This document shows, one piece after another, positions 8,893-17,821 of a stretch of DNA of 64,000 nucleotides. Under the pieces are notes generated by a model. It was given only the letters and a program-made list of their open reading frames with translations, did not search any database and was not told the DNA's origin. The first letter of the stretch is position 1. The number at the start of each line of letters is the position of its first letter. The position numbers and the translations under genes were made by a program. This DNA is from Brucella intermedia LMG 3301. Its GTDB lineage: Bacteria > Pseudomonadota > Alphaproteobacteria > Rhizobiales > Rhizobiaceae. The stretch spans positions 682,001 to 746,000 of the forward strand of contig NZ_ACQA01000001.1 in assembly GCF_000182645.1 (NCBI RefSeq), given 5' to 3'.

Positions 8893-9473
8893 TATGCGGC
8901 CCGAAACGATGCAGCCCGCTCTCGCCATCGAGGATGTGGAGCTGGCCGGTAGCCTTTCCGGCTATGCCAGTGTCTTCGGCCTGTCCGCTCTGCGCAAAGA
9001 CGTCGTCAAACGGGGGCGATCGCCCGCTCGCCCGCCAAGGCCGCGTGTCGGACGTGCGGATGCTCTGGCAAGCATGATGCGGCGGAGCCAATCGGCATGT
9101 GGACGGCAATCTGCGAGGATGCGCGCGGCCTTTATGTCGAGGGCAGGCTGGCGCGGATGCGCGATGCGCTGGAACTGATGCGCGGCGGCGGCTGGAAGGC
9201 TTGTCCATCGGCTTTCGCACCGTCAAGGCGCGCACGGATGCCCGCACTGGCCCGCGCCACATCATCAAAGCCGATCTTTGGGAAATCTCGGTCGTCACCT
9301 TTCCGATGCGGCCGCAGGCGTGTCAGCAGCGGCAAGGCGGGGACTGCCGACGATCCGTGAATTCGAACGCTGGCTCACGCGGAATACGGGGCTGAGCCGA
9401 ACTGCCGCGAATACCGAATTTGCCACGGGCTTTGCGGCGTTCGCCGGTGAGGGAGAGGGACAGGGGCGGGACG
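8879..9473 (+). pseudogene. HK97-family GTA prohead protease, multiply frameshifted
   Basis: Pieces of one protease read in order through three frames: SLSGYASVFGLSALRKDVVKRG, then LARQGRVSDVRMLWQ, then AAEPIGMWTAICEDARGLYVEGRL, then LEGLSIGFRTVKARTD and HIIKADLWEISVVTFPM, then PTIREFERWLTRNTGLSRTAA. At least four frame changes are needed. The start overlaps the DUF6107 stop, as in an intact GTA operon. The fold would mature the capsid; this copy cannot. Confidence 0.8.
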
Positions 9474-9474
9474 C

Positions 9475-9690
9475 TCGCCTGTCGTGGCGGGAAACAAGCC
9501 TCGCCGAGAGCTGGTTCGACGTCGGCATGGTCTGGGGGCGGATCGAGCCGCTGTCTACGTCGCAGAAGGATTTCGGCACGATCCGCGGACCGTTTCAGAT
9601 AACGGCGCCCGAACATGGTGGCAATCACGATGCCGAGGTGACCTTCGAGATCGCACTGGAATCGGCAAGCCAGGCGCTCCAAGGGGAAGG
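9475..9690 (+). pseudogene. C-terminal fragment of the GTA major tail protein (TP901-1 type)
   Basis: The reading ESWFDVGMVWGRIEPL is followed by DFGTIRGPFQITAPEHGG and HDAEVTFEIALESA. It resembles the end of the major tail tube protein encoded by GTA gene 9. It is joined in frame directly to the end of the prohead protease remnant. The capsid, adaptor and head-tail connector genes normally between them have therefore been deleted. The fused reading frame (9278-9766) is an artefact of decay. Confidence 0.6.
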
Positions 9691-10017
9691 GTGGTGGAGG
9701 GGCAATCGGTTGAGGTCGCACTTCATTCCGACGAGATGCAATCGCGGCCAAGGGCGCAGATATTGAATGGCGCCAATACAGGCCTGCTGCTCGTCCAATG
9801 GAGAAGGGAGGGTGCTCCTGTTTTGGATGAGGAGGAAATCGGTCTAAATCGCTGGAAACTCACGCGCGCCTCACGCGGGCATTTTGAAACAGAGCAGGCC
9901 GCGTCGGTCGTGAAGAATGCCGAGACACCTTTCATATGGCTGGACGGTGCGGTTGTGGCTGCCAGTCTGCAAGCGTCGGAAGTCGGATTTGAACTCAATT
10001 GGCGTGTCGGCAACTGA
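9690..10017 (+). pseudogene. C-terminal fragment of a GTA baseplate/host-specificity protein
   Basis: About 108 residues read VEGQSVEVALHSDEMQ, then AQILNGANTGLLL, then NRWKLTRASRGHFETEQAA and FIWLDGAVV. They resemble the C-terminal region of the large GTA baseplate protein (gene 15, TIM-barrel-like tail protein). More than a thousand residues upstream are missing. The stop after LNWRVGN probably truncates the tail. The assignment is from memory of the family, so moderate. Confidence 0.5.
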
Positions 10018-10028
10018 CAGGAAAAAAT

Positions 10029-10235
10029 ATGAACGCAGATAAATCATGGTATCTTTCGCGCACGGTCTGGGCTGGTCTGGTTGCGCTTTTTCTATCGCTT
10101 GCGGGCGTTTTCGGCGTGGCGACGGATCTTTTCGACCAGGGCGCGCTAACGGATGTTTTGCTGCAACTGGCGACCGCAATTGCCGGAATTGTTACGATTA
10201 TCGGGCGCATCGGGGCAACATCACGCATTTCATAA
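10029..10235 (+). CDS. Small membrane protein at the end of the GTA remnant
   Basis: A 68-residue protein (MNADKSWYLSRTVWAG start) with two hydrophobic stretches (AGLVALFLSLAGVFGVA and VLLQLATAIAGIVTIIG). Similar short proteins accompany phage or GTA lysis and tail genes in Rhizobiales. A holin-like role is possible but not shown. The frame is intact and preceded by CAGGA at suitable spacing. I chose the ATG at 10029 over an upstream start at 9999 because of that site. Confidence 0.5.
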   Translation: MNADKSWYLSRTVWAGLVALFLSLAGVFGVATDLFDQGALTDVLLQLATAIAGIVTIIGRIGATSRIS

Positions 10236-10336
10236 TTACACAAACCGTGATAGTCAGATGCTGATTTTTCCTTTGGGCCCGCAAGAAGTTTGGTTGTTCA
10301 TGCATCATTCAGCTGTTGGGCGCTATATAAGGCGGC

Positions 10337-10636
10337 ATGATGAAACAGAACCCTGCACTCAAAGTTTTCGCGCTTCTCGCCGTTAGTATTGGCTTGCTGC
10401 CGGTCAGTGCCGGTGCCTTGCCGATAACCGCGCCGCAGAAGTCCAATCTCATTGTCGCTGCCGCTGGTGATTGCGCCGCGGTCGGCGAACAGGTGGCCGC
10501 CCAGCAGGGTGGCCAGCTGGCCAAGGCAACTGCCACGACGCAGAATGGCCGCCCCATGTGTGTGGTCGTCGTGCTGGTGCCGGGCCGTGATGGCGAACGT
10601 CCGCGCCGCGTTGAAGTGGCTGTTCCCGCTCAATAG
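10337..10636 (+). CDS. Small secreted protein upstream of feuP (FeuN-like by position)
   Basis: A 99-residue protein with a clear signal peptide (VFALLAVSIGLLPVSAGA) and a short mature domain with two cysteines (GDCAAVGEQ, GRPMCVVVV). In Sinorhizobium meliloti a small periplasmic inhibitor, FeuN, is encoded immediately before feuP. Position, size and export fit such a role, but I cannot confirm sequence homology. A TATATAAGG segment lies just upstream of the start. Confidence 0.6.
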   Translation: MMKQNPALKVFALLAVSIGLLPVSAGALPITAPQKSNLIVAAAGDCAAVGEQVAAQQGGQLAKATATTQNGRPMCVVVVLVPGRDGERPRRVEVAVPAQ

Positions 10637-10690
10637 GGCGGTTTCGTCAGACTGAATCGTCGAAACCGCTCTGCCAGTTTGTCTTGACGC

Positions 10691-10733
10691 GCATCTTCCT
10701 CCGAAAACCGCTTCGCTTTTTCGGGATGCGCTC
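10691..10733 (-). repeat. Dispersed repeat, copy 1
   Basis: The reverse complement reads GAGCGCATCCCGAAAAAGCG then AAGCGGTTTTCGGAGGAAG. It matches the family at 20178, 32452, 35717, 45508 and 51659 (core: gcat, aaaagtg, cggttttg, atgcg). It lies between the small secreted protein gene and feuP. Confidence 0.6.
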
Positions 10734-10786
10734 AATGACAACGGCTTTCACCGCCGTTCGGTTATGGATTGAGGGAGAATGTCCGC

Positions 10787-11476
10787 TTGCGTATCCTGAT
10801 CGTTGAAGACGACAAGGACCTGAATCGGCAGCTTGCGGAAGCAATGGCTGCTGCCGGTTATGTGGTCGACCGCGCCTATGACGGCGAAGAAGGCCATCAT
10901 CTGGGCGACACCGAGCCTTATGACGCGGTCGTGCTCGATATCGGCCTGCCACGCATGGACGGCATCAGCGTCGTGGAGCGCTGGCGGCGCAGTGGCCGCG
11001 CCATGCCCGTTCTCATGCTCACCGCCCGTGATCGCTGGAGCGACAAGGTTGCCGGCATCGACGCCGGTGCCGATGACTATGTAGCCAAGCCCTTCCATAT
11101 CGAGGAAGTGCTGGCGCGGCTGCGCGCGCTGATCCGCCGTGCGGCTGGCCATGCATCGTCTGAGCTTGTCTGCGGGCCGCTTTATCTCGATACGAAAACA
11201 TCGAAGGCCAGCATTAATGGCGTCGCGCTCAAGCTGACCTCGCATGAATACCGGCTTCTGTCCTATCTTATGCACCATATGGACGAAGTGGTGTCACGCA
11301 CCGAACTGGTGGAACACCTTTACGATCAGGATTTCGACCGCGATTCCAACACGATCGAAGTCTTTGTCGGTCGCCTGCGCAAGAAGATGGGCGTGGACCT
11401 GATCGAGACCGTGCGCGGCATGGGCTACCGCATCCGTTCGGAAGGCGGGGGCGAAACGAAAGGCAACGACAGCTGA
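10787..11476 (+). CDS. feuP: Response regulator FeuP
   Basis: OmpR/PhoB-type regulator of 229 residues from a TTG start at 10787, chosen because AGGGAG lies 9 bases upstream and the protein then begins with the canonical RILIVEDDKDLNRQL. The receiver has phospho-acceptor Asp51 (VVLDIGLPRMDG), and the winged-helix domain reads LTSHEYRLLSYLM to RTELVEHLYDQDF. FeuPQ systems of Rhizobiales regulate envelope/osmoadaptation functions such as cyclic glucan export in Sinorhizobium; Brucella feuP/feuQ were originally named for a proposed link to iron uptake. A longer in-frame start exists at 10769. Confidence 0.85.
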   Translation: MRILIVEDDKDLNRQLAEAMAAAGYVVDRAYDGEEGHHLGDTEPYDAVVLDIGLPRMDGISVVERWRRSGRAMPVLMLTARDRWSDKVAGIDAGADDYVAKPFHIEEVLARLRALIRRAAGHASSELVCGPLYLDTKTSKASINGVALKLTSHEYRLLSYLMHHMDEVVSRTELVEHLYDQDFDRDSNTIEVFVGRLRKKMGVDLIETVRGMGYRIRSEGGGETKGNDS

Positions 11477-12861
11477 AGCTTCTTCGCGTCTTTCCTCCGC
11501 TGCGTTCGCTCGCGGTCCGCGTCGTCACCCTCTCAACGATCTGGGTCATCGTGGCCCTTGTGGTGGTCGCGACCTTTATCGGCTCCCTATACGGCGAAGC
11601 TGCGCGCAGCAACTTCGAGCGGCTCCTGACCGCCCATCTGTTCAGCCTTGTCGGCGCCGTCAGTACGTCGGGCGAAGGCTTTTTGCAGGGGCGGCCTGAA
11701 CTGGGAGAACTGCGCTATTCCAGCCCGCTCTCTGGCTGGTACTGGTCTGTCGACCCCGTCACGCCGAACCTGTCCGGAAAACTGCAGTCACCTTCGCTGC
11801 TTGGTCGCATCGTGCCGGAAATGCCGGTCTCGCAGGCCCCTTTCGACAGTTCCTTCATGCGCAGCTACACCTTGCCCGGTCTCCATGGCGAGGAACTTTT
11901 CATCGTTGAAACCGAAGTGGTTCTGGACGCCGCCAATCGGGTTGCGCGTTTTCGCGTGATGGGCAATCTCAGCGAAGTCCTCAAGGAAATATCCGATTTC
12001 AGAACCAGCCTCGCGACCTATCTGGCGATCTTCGGCATCGGAAGCATTCTCATCAACGCGGCCGTGATCCTGTTCGGATTGCGCCCGCTCGACAAGGTGC
12101 GTCAGTCTTTAGCCGACATTCGCGAGGGGCGTTCGTCAAAGCTCGATACGTCGCTGCCTGTGGAGATCGCGCCGCTCGCCAGTGAAATGAATGCGCTGAT
12201 CGAAAACAATCGCCGCATCATGGAACGGTCGCGAACACAGGTCGGCAATCTCGCCCACTCTCTCAAGACACCGCTTTCGGTGCTGGTCAATGAAGCACGA
12301 AGCATGGGCGGCGAACATGGGCGCATCGTCCAGGAACAAAGCGAGGCGATGCAGGTGCAGATACAGCATTATCTGCAACGCGCCCGCATTGCCGCGCAGC
12401 GCGACAGCGTTGTTTTCCGCACGCCTGTGACCCCGGTTCTCGAGCGCATACAGCGGGTAACGGCTAAGCTCAACCCGGCTTTCAAGGTCATGTTCCGCAA
12501 CGATTTGCCTGACGCGGTCTTCGCGGGGGAACGGGAGGATTTGGAAGAAATCGTCGGCAACCTGCTGGAGAATGCGGGCAAATGGGGCCGCAAACGCATC
12601 AATATCGGGCTTTCCCCCGTTTCCGGCGAGCAACGCCAGTTCGAAATCCTGATCGAAGACGACGGGCCGGGGCTGGCATCGGACAAGATCGAGGCGGCGC
12701 TGAAACGTGGCAGCCGCGTCGACGAAACGAAACCGGGAACCGGGCTGGGACTGGCGATCGTGCAGGATACCGTCCGCGAATATGGCGGCGGCTTGCATCT
12801 GGGCAAGAGTTCGTTCGGCGGACTGGGAGTCCGTGTCCTGTTGCCCCTGACAGAAGATTGA
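11473..12861 (+). CDS. feuQ: Sensor histidine kinase FeuQ
   Basis: Partner kinase of FeuP. Two membrane helices (about residues 18-42 and 175-200) flank a periplasmic sensor region. A HAMP-like stretch, an H-box (GNLAHSLKTPLSVLV, His near 261), an N-box (NLLENAGKWG) and G boxes (EDDGPGLA, GTGLGLAI) follow. The first conventional start is GTG 11551, which would remove half the first membrane helix. I extend to CTG 11473, which overlaps the feuP stop as CTGA and gives KLLRVFPPLRSLAVRVV. The start is uncertain, the kinase assignment is not. Confidence 0.85.
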   Translation: MKLLRVFPPLRSLAVRVVTLSTIWVIVALVVVATFIGSLYGEAARSNFERLLTAHLFSLVGAVSTSGEGFLQGRPELGELRYSSPLSGWYWSVDPVTPNLSGKLQSPSLLGRIVPEMPVSQAPFDSSFMRSYTLPGLHGEELFIVETEVVLDAANRVARFRVMGNLSEVLKEISDFRTSLATYLAIFGIGSILINAAVILFGLRPLDKVRQSLADIREGRSSKLDTSLPVEIAPLASEMNALIENNRRIMERSRTQVGNLAHSLKTPLSVLVNEARSMGGEHGRIVQEQSEAMQVQIQHYLQRARIAAQRDSVVFRTPVTPVLERIQRVTAKLNPAFKVMFRNDLPDAVFAGEREDLEEIVGNLLENAGKWGRKRINIGLSPVSGEQRQFEILIEDDGPGLASDKIEAALKRGSRVDETKPGTGLGLAIVQDTVREYGGGLHLGKSSFGGLGVRVLLPLTED

Positions 12862-12955
12862 CGGTTGTTTTTGGCTGAAAGCGAACTAGAAGATAAATTG
12901 AAAAGCCGCATGCCGTTATAGTATGCGTGCTAATTGTTCATGAAGGCTGGTTGTT

Positions 12956-13414
12956 ATGGTAATGGTATCCAGGTTGTCTTCTCACCCGGTTTCAGTTGCT
13001 TCGACGATGTTTGCCGTGGCGCTTGCATTGTCAGCTTGTGGCACGACCACCGGCAAGGGGATCGGGCTTGGCTCGCTAGGCGGCGGCTCTGCGGCGCAGA
13101 AGCCGGAAACCAGCCTGTTGACGCCGCTCGGCAATGGTCTTCTCGGCAGTTCGGCAAATCAGCTGAATGCAGCCGACCGAAAGAAGGCGCTTGAGGCCGA
13201 ATATCGCGCGCTCGAATATTCGCCCGCGGGCAAGGTCGTATCCTGGAGCGGCAGCGGATCGAATTCCGGCGATGTGACTGCGGCGCAGCCTTATCAGGTC
13301 GGCTCCCAGAATTGCCGCCAGTATTCGCACAGCTTCACCATCGGCGGATCGCAGCAGACTTCGCGCGGAACGGCCTGTCGCAATCCGGATGGCAGCTGGA
13401 CGCCATTGACCTGA
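12956..13414 (+). CDS. Surface lipoprotein, 17-kDa antigen type
   Basis: A 152-residue lipoprotein: signal sequence with lipobox LSAC (FAVALALSACGTTTGKG), a Gly/Ser-rich linker and a C-terminal domain (YQVGSQNCRQYSHSFTIGG, GTACRNPDGSWTPL). That domain is typical of RT0821/Lpp0805-type outer-membrane surface proteins. ATG codons at 12956 and 12962 both precede the signal, so the exact start is ambiguous. It lies between feuQ and the ccm operon as an apparently separate transcription unit. Confidence 0.75.
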   Translation: MVMVSRLSSHPVSVASTMFAVALALSACGTTTGKGIGLGSLGGGSAAQKPETSLLTPLGNGLLGSSANQLNAADRKKALEAEYRALEYSPAGKVVSWSGSGSNSGDVTAAQPYQVGSQNCRQYSHSFTIGGSQQTSRGTACRNPDGSWTPLT

Positions 13415-13498
13415 CATCCTTTGCGGCGAATTGCCCTAGGCAGCAACTTACTGCAGGTAGTGGTTGGTTTTTCCCTTGGCTGCGCTTAAGTCGTAGCC

Positions 13499-14640
13499 AT
13501 GGGATTCTGGCTTATTGCAGCATTACTGACATTGGCAGCCACTCTGGTTGTTTTGTTGCCTCTCACGCGGCGCAGCAGGCGTTTTTGCCCGCTGAAAAGA
13601 ACGACCTTGAGGTCTATCGGGACCAATTGCGCGAGGTCGAAGCCGACGCTGCCCGAGGCATGATCGACCCGCAAAGCGCCGAACAGGCGCGCATCGAAAT
13701 TTCACGTCGCATTTTGAACGCCGAAAAGTCAGCGAGGGAAGCTGCCGAAGCCGCAGGCAAGACGACACCGGGCCGGTTGCTCGCTTTTCTGGCGGTGCTT
13801 GCAGTGCCGCTGGTCGCCTGGGGCGTCTACCCGCTGTTCGGAAAGCCGGACATGCCGTCCATGCCGCTCGCCGAGCGGCTTTCGGCAAGCGCGGATCGTG
13901 GCTCTGTCGATGAGCTGGTAGCGCGTGCCGAAGCGCATCTGGCACAAAATCCCGACGATGTGCGTGGATGGGATGTGCTGGCGCCGATTTACTTGCGGCT
14001 TGGCCGCGCTGCCGATGCCGTCAATGCATATCGCAGCTCCATTCGTATCGCGGGTGAGAATTTCCCGCGCGTTCTGGGGTTGGGTGAAGCACTGGCAACC
14101 GCTTCAGGCGGTACTGTTACCGCCGAGGCCGAAGGTTTCTTCAGGAAGGCTGCCGATCTCGAACCGAATGATGTGCGCCCGCAATTCTATCTCGCGCAGG
14201 GTGAGATGCAGGATGGTCGCATGGATCTGGCGGCCAACCGCCTGCAGGCGTTCCTCGACAAAGCCCCCGCCGACGCGCCGTGGCGCGGCCAGATTGAACA
14301 GGCCATCGCCCGGCTTCGCGATCCTGCTGCTGTTCAGCAGCAGCCGAAGGGGCCAACGGCTGACGATGTCGATGCCGCTTCGTCGATGAGCCCCGAAGAC
14401 CGGCAGGCGATGATCGAAGGCATGGTTCAACGTCTCGATGAAAGTCTTCGCCAGAATAGCGGGGATGTCGAAGGCTGGAAGCGCCTTGTGCGCTCCTATA
14501 TGATCCTCAACCGCCGCGATGCAGCGCTCGACGCTCTCAATCGCGGAATGACAGCCCTTGAAGGCGAAAGCCGGTCGAACCTTGAGAGTTTCGCAGCCGG
14601 TCTTGGACTAGATCTAAAGGCAGGGAACGCACAAAAATGA
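13499..14640 (+). pseudogene. ccmI: Cytochrome c maturation protein CcmI (CycH), one-base frameshift
   Basis: CcmI chaperones apocytochrome c for haem ligation. The natural start at 13499 (MGFWLIAALLTLAATLVVLL, membrane helix) is out of frame with the rest (LPAEKNDLEVYRDQLREVEAD and the TPR domain to 14640). Adding one T to the T5 run at 13582-13586 restores RRSRRFLPAEKND. The downstream protein is otherwise complete: second membrane helix LLAFLAVLAVPLVAWGVYPL and TPR-like repeats. The stop overlaps ccmE as ATGA. A real lesion would impair c-type cytochromes; a sequencing error is equally possible. Confidence 0.8.
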
Positions 14641-15134
14641 GCGCGACCGCAGACGACAACGCACGCAAAAGCAAACCAGCGGCCAATTTCGCCCGTACCG
14701 TAAGCCAGAGAAAGCGCAAGCGCCTGTTCCTGATCGGCGGCGCGCTGGCAGTTCTGGCTGTGGCGGTCGGGCTGATGCTGATGGCTTTCAGTCAGGACAT
14801 TCGCTTTTTCCGCACGCCAGCCGACCTGACGGAACAGGACATGGCCTCAGGCGCGCGGTTCCGTCTCGGCGGTCTCGTCGAGGAAGGGTCGGTCAGCCGC
14901 CAGGGCAGCGAACTGCGTTTCACGGTGACCGATACGATCAAGACCGTGAAGGTCGTGTTCGAGGGCATTCCGCCTGATCTCTTCCGCGAAGGGCAGGGCG
15001 TCGTCGCCGAAGGGCGTTTCGGTGATGGCGGGGTTTTCCGCGCCGACAACGTGCTGGCGAAGCACGACGAAAATTACATTCCCAAGGACCTTGCCGACAG
15101 CCTAAAGGAAAAGGGCGTCTGGGAAGGCAAGTAA
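14637..15134 (+). CDS. ccmE: Cytochrome c maturation haem chaperone CcmE (CycJ)
   Basis: A 165-residue periplasmic haem chaperone anchored by one N-terminal helix ([19 protein letters not shown]). The OB-fold domain includes [12 protein letters not shown] and the haem-binding motif [11 protein letters not shown] with the conserved His and Tyr (HxxxY). It overlaps ccmI by four bases and precedes ccmF, the haem lyase subunit it supplies. Confidence 0.95.
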   Translation: MSATADDNARKSKPAANFARTVSQRKRKRLFLIGGALAVLAVAVGLMLMAFSQDIRFFRTPADLTEQDMASGARFRLGGLVEEGSVSRQGSELRFTVTDTIKTVKVVFEGIPPDLFREGQGVVAEGRFGDGGVFRADNVLAKHDENYIPKDLADSLKEKGVWEGK

Positions 15135-15189
15135 CAGTTGGGGCACTCCAACCGGCGATGTCCGGTTGCGTGCCTGATGGAGACTGCAG

Positions 15190-17181
15190 ATGAGCGTCGA
15201 GATAGGCCATTTTGCTCTGGTTCTGGCACTGGCACTGTCGATTGTCCAATCGATCGTGCCGGTGGTCGGCGCGCATCGTCGCGACCCACAGCTCATGTCA
15301 GTCGCCGCCCCGACTGCAATTGCAGTCTTTGCGCTGATCTGCCTTGCATCCGCCGTGCTTGTCCATGCCTATGTCGTGTCGGATTTCTCGGTCCTGAATG
15401 TGGTCGAGAATTCTCACTCGCAAAAGCCGCTTCTCTACAAGATCACCGGCGTCTGGGGTAATCACGAAGGCTCAATGCTGCTGTGGGTGTTTATTCTCAC
15501 CTTCTTCAGTGCGCTGGTCGCGGCTTTTTCCGGCAACCTGCCTGAAACGCTGCGCGCCAATGTCCTCGCCGTGCAAGGCTGGATCGGGGTGGCTTTTCTG
15601 GCGTTCATCGTCTTCACCTCCAATCCTTTTACCCGTATTTTTCCGGCTCCGATGGAGGGCGGCGATCTCAACCCGATCCTTCAGGATATCGGCCTCGCGA
15701 TCCACCCGCCGCTGCTCTATCTCGGCTATGTCGGGTTTTCGGTTTGTTTCTCCTTTGCCGTGGCGGCCCTGTTGGAGGGGCGCCTTGATGCTGCATGGGC
15801 GCGCTGGGTGCGCCCATGGGCGCTTGTCGCATGGATGTTCCTGACCGGCGGCATCGCCATGGGTTCCTACTGGGCCTATTACGAGCTTGGCTGGGGCGGC
15901 TGGTGGTTCTGGGACCCGGTTGAAAATGCATCCTTCATGCCTTGGCTGGTCGGCACCGCACTGCTCCATTCAGCACTCGTCATGGAAAAGCGCTCGGCGC
16001 TGAAAATCTGGACCGTGCTGCTGGCGATCCTCACCTTTTCGCTGTCGCTGCTCGGCACCTTCCTTGTCCGCTCCGGCGTTCTGACTTCGGTTCACAGCTT
16101 CGCCACCGATCCGGGGCGCGGCCTCTTCATTCTGGCCATCCTTGCAATCTTCATTGGCGGTTCGCTCTCGCTTTTCGCGCTCCGGGTGCAGAGCCTGACG
16201 GCAGGCGGCATCTTCCATCCGATTTCGCGCGAAGGTGCACTGGTCTTCAACAATCTGTTTTTGACGACCGCCGCTGCGACCGTGCTGATCGGCACGCTTT
16301 ATCCGCTGCTGCTGGAAGTGATGACCGGCGACAAGATTTCCGTTGGCGCACCGTTCTTCAACATGACGTTCGGCCCCCTGATGATCCCGCTTCTGTTCGC
16401 GGTGCCCTTCGGCCCGCTGCTCGCCTGGAAACGCGGCGATCTTTACGGCGTCTCGCAGCGGCTGATGACGGCTTTCGCGCTCTCGCTCGTGGCTGCGGCA
16501 ATCGTCCTGTGGAGCACATCGGCGAAATCGGTTCTCGCCGCCTGCGGGATCGGGCTTGCGGCATGGCTGATTTTCGGCAGCCTGACGGACCTCGTGCTCA
16601 AGGCTGGCATAGGCAAGGTCTCCGCGAGCAAGGCGTTTGCGCGCTTCAAGGGTTTGCCGCGCTCGGTTTTCGGTACCGCACTTGCCCATATCGGGCTCGG
16701 CGTGACACTGCTGGGCATCGTGAGCGTCACCACTTTCGGCACGGAAAATGTGCTGATCATGCGTCCGGGCGATACCGCCAGGGTACAGGATTACACGCTG
16801 CGCTTTGAAGGCCTGCGCCCGCTCACTGGCTCCAACTTCACCGAAAATCGCGGTACTTTCACGCTGCTCGATTCCAGCTCGCGCAGTCTTGGACAAATCG
16901 AACCGTCCAAGCGGTTTTTCCCGGCTCGCCAGATGCCGACAACTGAATCAGGCATCAAGACGCTATGGTTCAGCCAGGTCTATGTTGCGCTTGGCGACGA
17001 ACCGGGGGACGGATCGGTCGTCGTCCGTATCTGGTGGAAGCCCGATGTGACACTGATATGGTACGGGGCTCTCGTCATGATGGTGGGTGCACTGTTTTCT
17101 CTGGCTGACCGGCGCCTGCGGGTGGGTGCGCCTTCGCGCAGCCGCAAATCGGCTCGCCAAGAGGCGGAGGCCGCGGCATGA
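15190..17181 (+). CDS. ccmF: Cytochrome c haem lyase subunit CcmF (CycK)
   Basis: Polytopic membrane protein of 663 residues with about 14-15 hydrophobic helices. It carries the tryptophan-rich WWD haem-handling motif ([20 protein letters not shown]) and conserved His segments ([14 protein letters not shown] and [12 protein letters not shown]). With CcmI and CcmH it transfers haem from CcmE to apocytochrome c on the periplasmic side. The stop overlaps the ccmH start as ATGA. Length and motifs are normal. Confidence 0.95.
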   Translation: MSVEIGHFALVLALALSIVQSIVPVVGAHRRDPQLMSVAAPTAIAVFALICLASAVLVHAYVVSDFSVLNVVENSHSQKPLLYKITGVWGNHEGSMLLWVFILTFFSALVAAFSGNLPETLRANVLAVQGWIGVAFLAFIVFTSNPFTRIFPAPMEGGDLNPILQDIGLAIHPPLLYLGYVGFSVCFSFAVAALLEGRLDAAWARWVRPWALVAWMFLTGGIAMGSYWAYYELGWGGWWFWDPVENASFMPWLVGTALLHSALVMEKRSALKIWTVLLAILTFSLSLLGTFLVRSGVLTSVHSFATDPGRGLFILAILAIFIGGSLSLFALRVQSLTAGGIFHPISREGALVFNNLFLTTAAATVLIGTLYPLLLEVMTGDKISVGAPFFNMTFGPLMIPLLFAVPFGPLLAWKRGDLYGVSQRLMTAFALSLVAAAIVLWSTSAKSVLAACGIGLAAWLIFGSLTDLVLKAGIGKVSASKAFARFKGLPRSVFGTALAHIGLGVTLLGIVSVTTFGTENVLIMRPGDTARVQDYTLRFEGLRPLTGSNFTENRGTFTLLDSSSRSLGQIEPSKRFFPARQMPTTESGIKTLWFSQVYVALGDEPGDGSVVVRIWWKPDVTLIWYGALVMMVGALFSLADRRLRVGAPSRSRKSARQEAEAAA

Positions 17182-17654
17182 AAACGCGCTCGGCATTTGC
17201 GGCACTTCTGCTTGGCGCAGCCCTGGCCTTTCAGGGAACTGCAGCGCTCGCCGTCAATCCGGACGAGGTTCTCTCCGATCCAGTGCTTGAAAAGCGCGCC
17301 CGCACCATTTCCGGCGAACTGCGCTGCATGGTTTGCCAGAATGAATCCATCGACGATTCCAATGCCGAGCTTGCCCGCGATCTCCGCATTCTTGTCCGTG
17401 ACCGGCTGAAAGAAGGCGACAGTGACGAACAGGTGATGGACTTCATCGTCGACCGTTACGGAGAGTTCGTGCTTTTGAAGCCGCGTCTCAACGCGCGCAC
17501 CGTACTCCTGTGGGGATTTCCGGTCGTCATATTGCTGATCGGTGCTGTAGCGCTGGTTTTCGCCTTTCGCGGACGCAAGCGGGTGGGGGAGGCGCCCCAG
17601 CCGCTTACCGAAAGCGAAAAGGCGGAATTATCACGCCTGCTCGACGGAAAATAG
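17178..17654 (+). CDS. ccmH: Cytochrome c maturation thioredoxin-like subunit CcmH (CycL)
   Basis: A 158-residue protein with a signal sequence, the redox motif LRCMVCQN (CxxC) that reduces apocytochrome c cysteines, and one C-terminal membrane anchor ([21 protein letters not shown]). Last gene of the ccmIEFH (cycHJKL) operon. htrA follows after a 167-base gap. A cycL gene directly upstream of htrA is the arrangement described for Brucella abortus. Confidence 0.93.
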   Translation: MKTRSAFAALLLGAALAFQGTAALAVNPDEVLSDPVLEKRARTISGELRCMVCQNESIDDSNAELARDLRILVRDRLKEGDSDEQVMDFIVDRYGEFVLLKPRLNARTVLLWGFPVVILLIGAVALVFAFRGRKRVGEAPQPLTESEKAELSRLLDGK

Positions 17655-17821
17655 GCGCCGGTCGCCGGTATTTGTTATTCGTAACCTTACGAAACTTTCA
17701 TGTGGTGGAAACGGAGCGGTAAGGTAGCCCTGACTATCTTACGCTCTATAAAGGTTTCACAGGTCCACGTTTCCTGAATGATCAGGACCGCGGCCGGATT
17801 ACTGCTCGTAAGGAGAAATAC

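Noticed and set aside
9278..9766. 162-codon ORF as a novel protein.
   Set aside because: It is the end of the prohead protease remnant fused to a tail-protein fragment by deletion.
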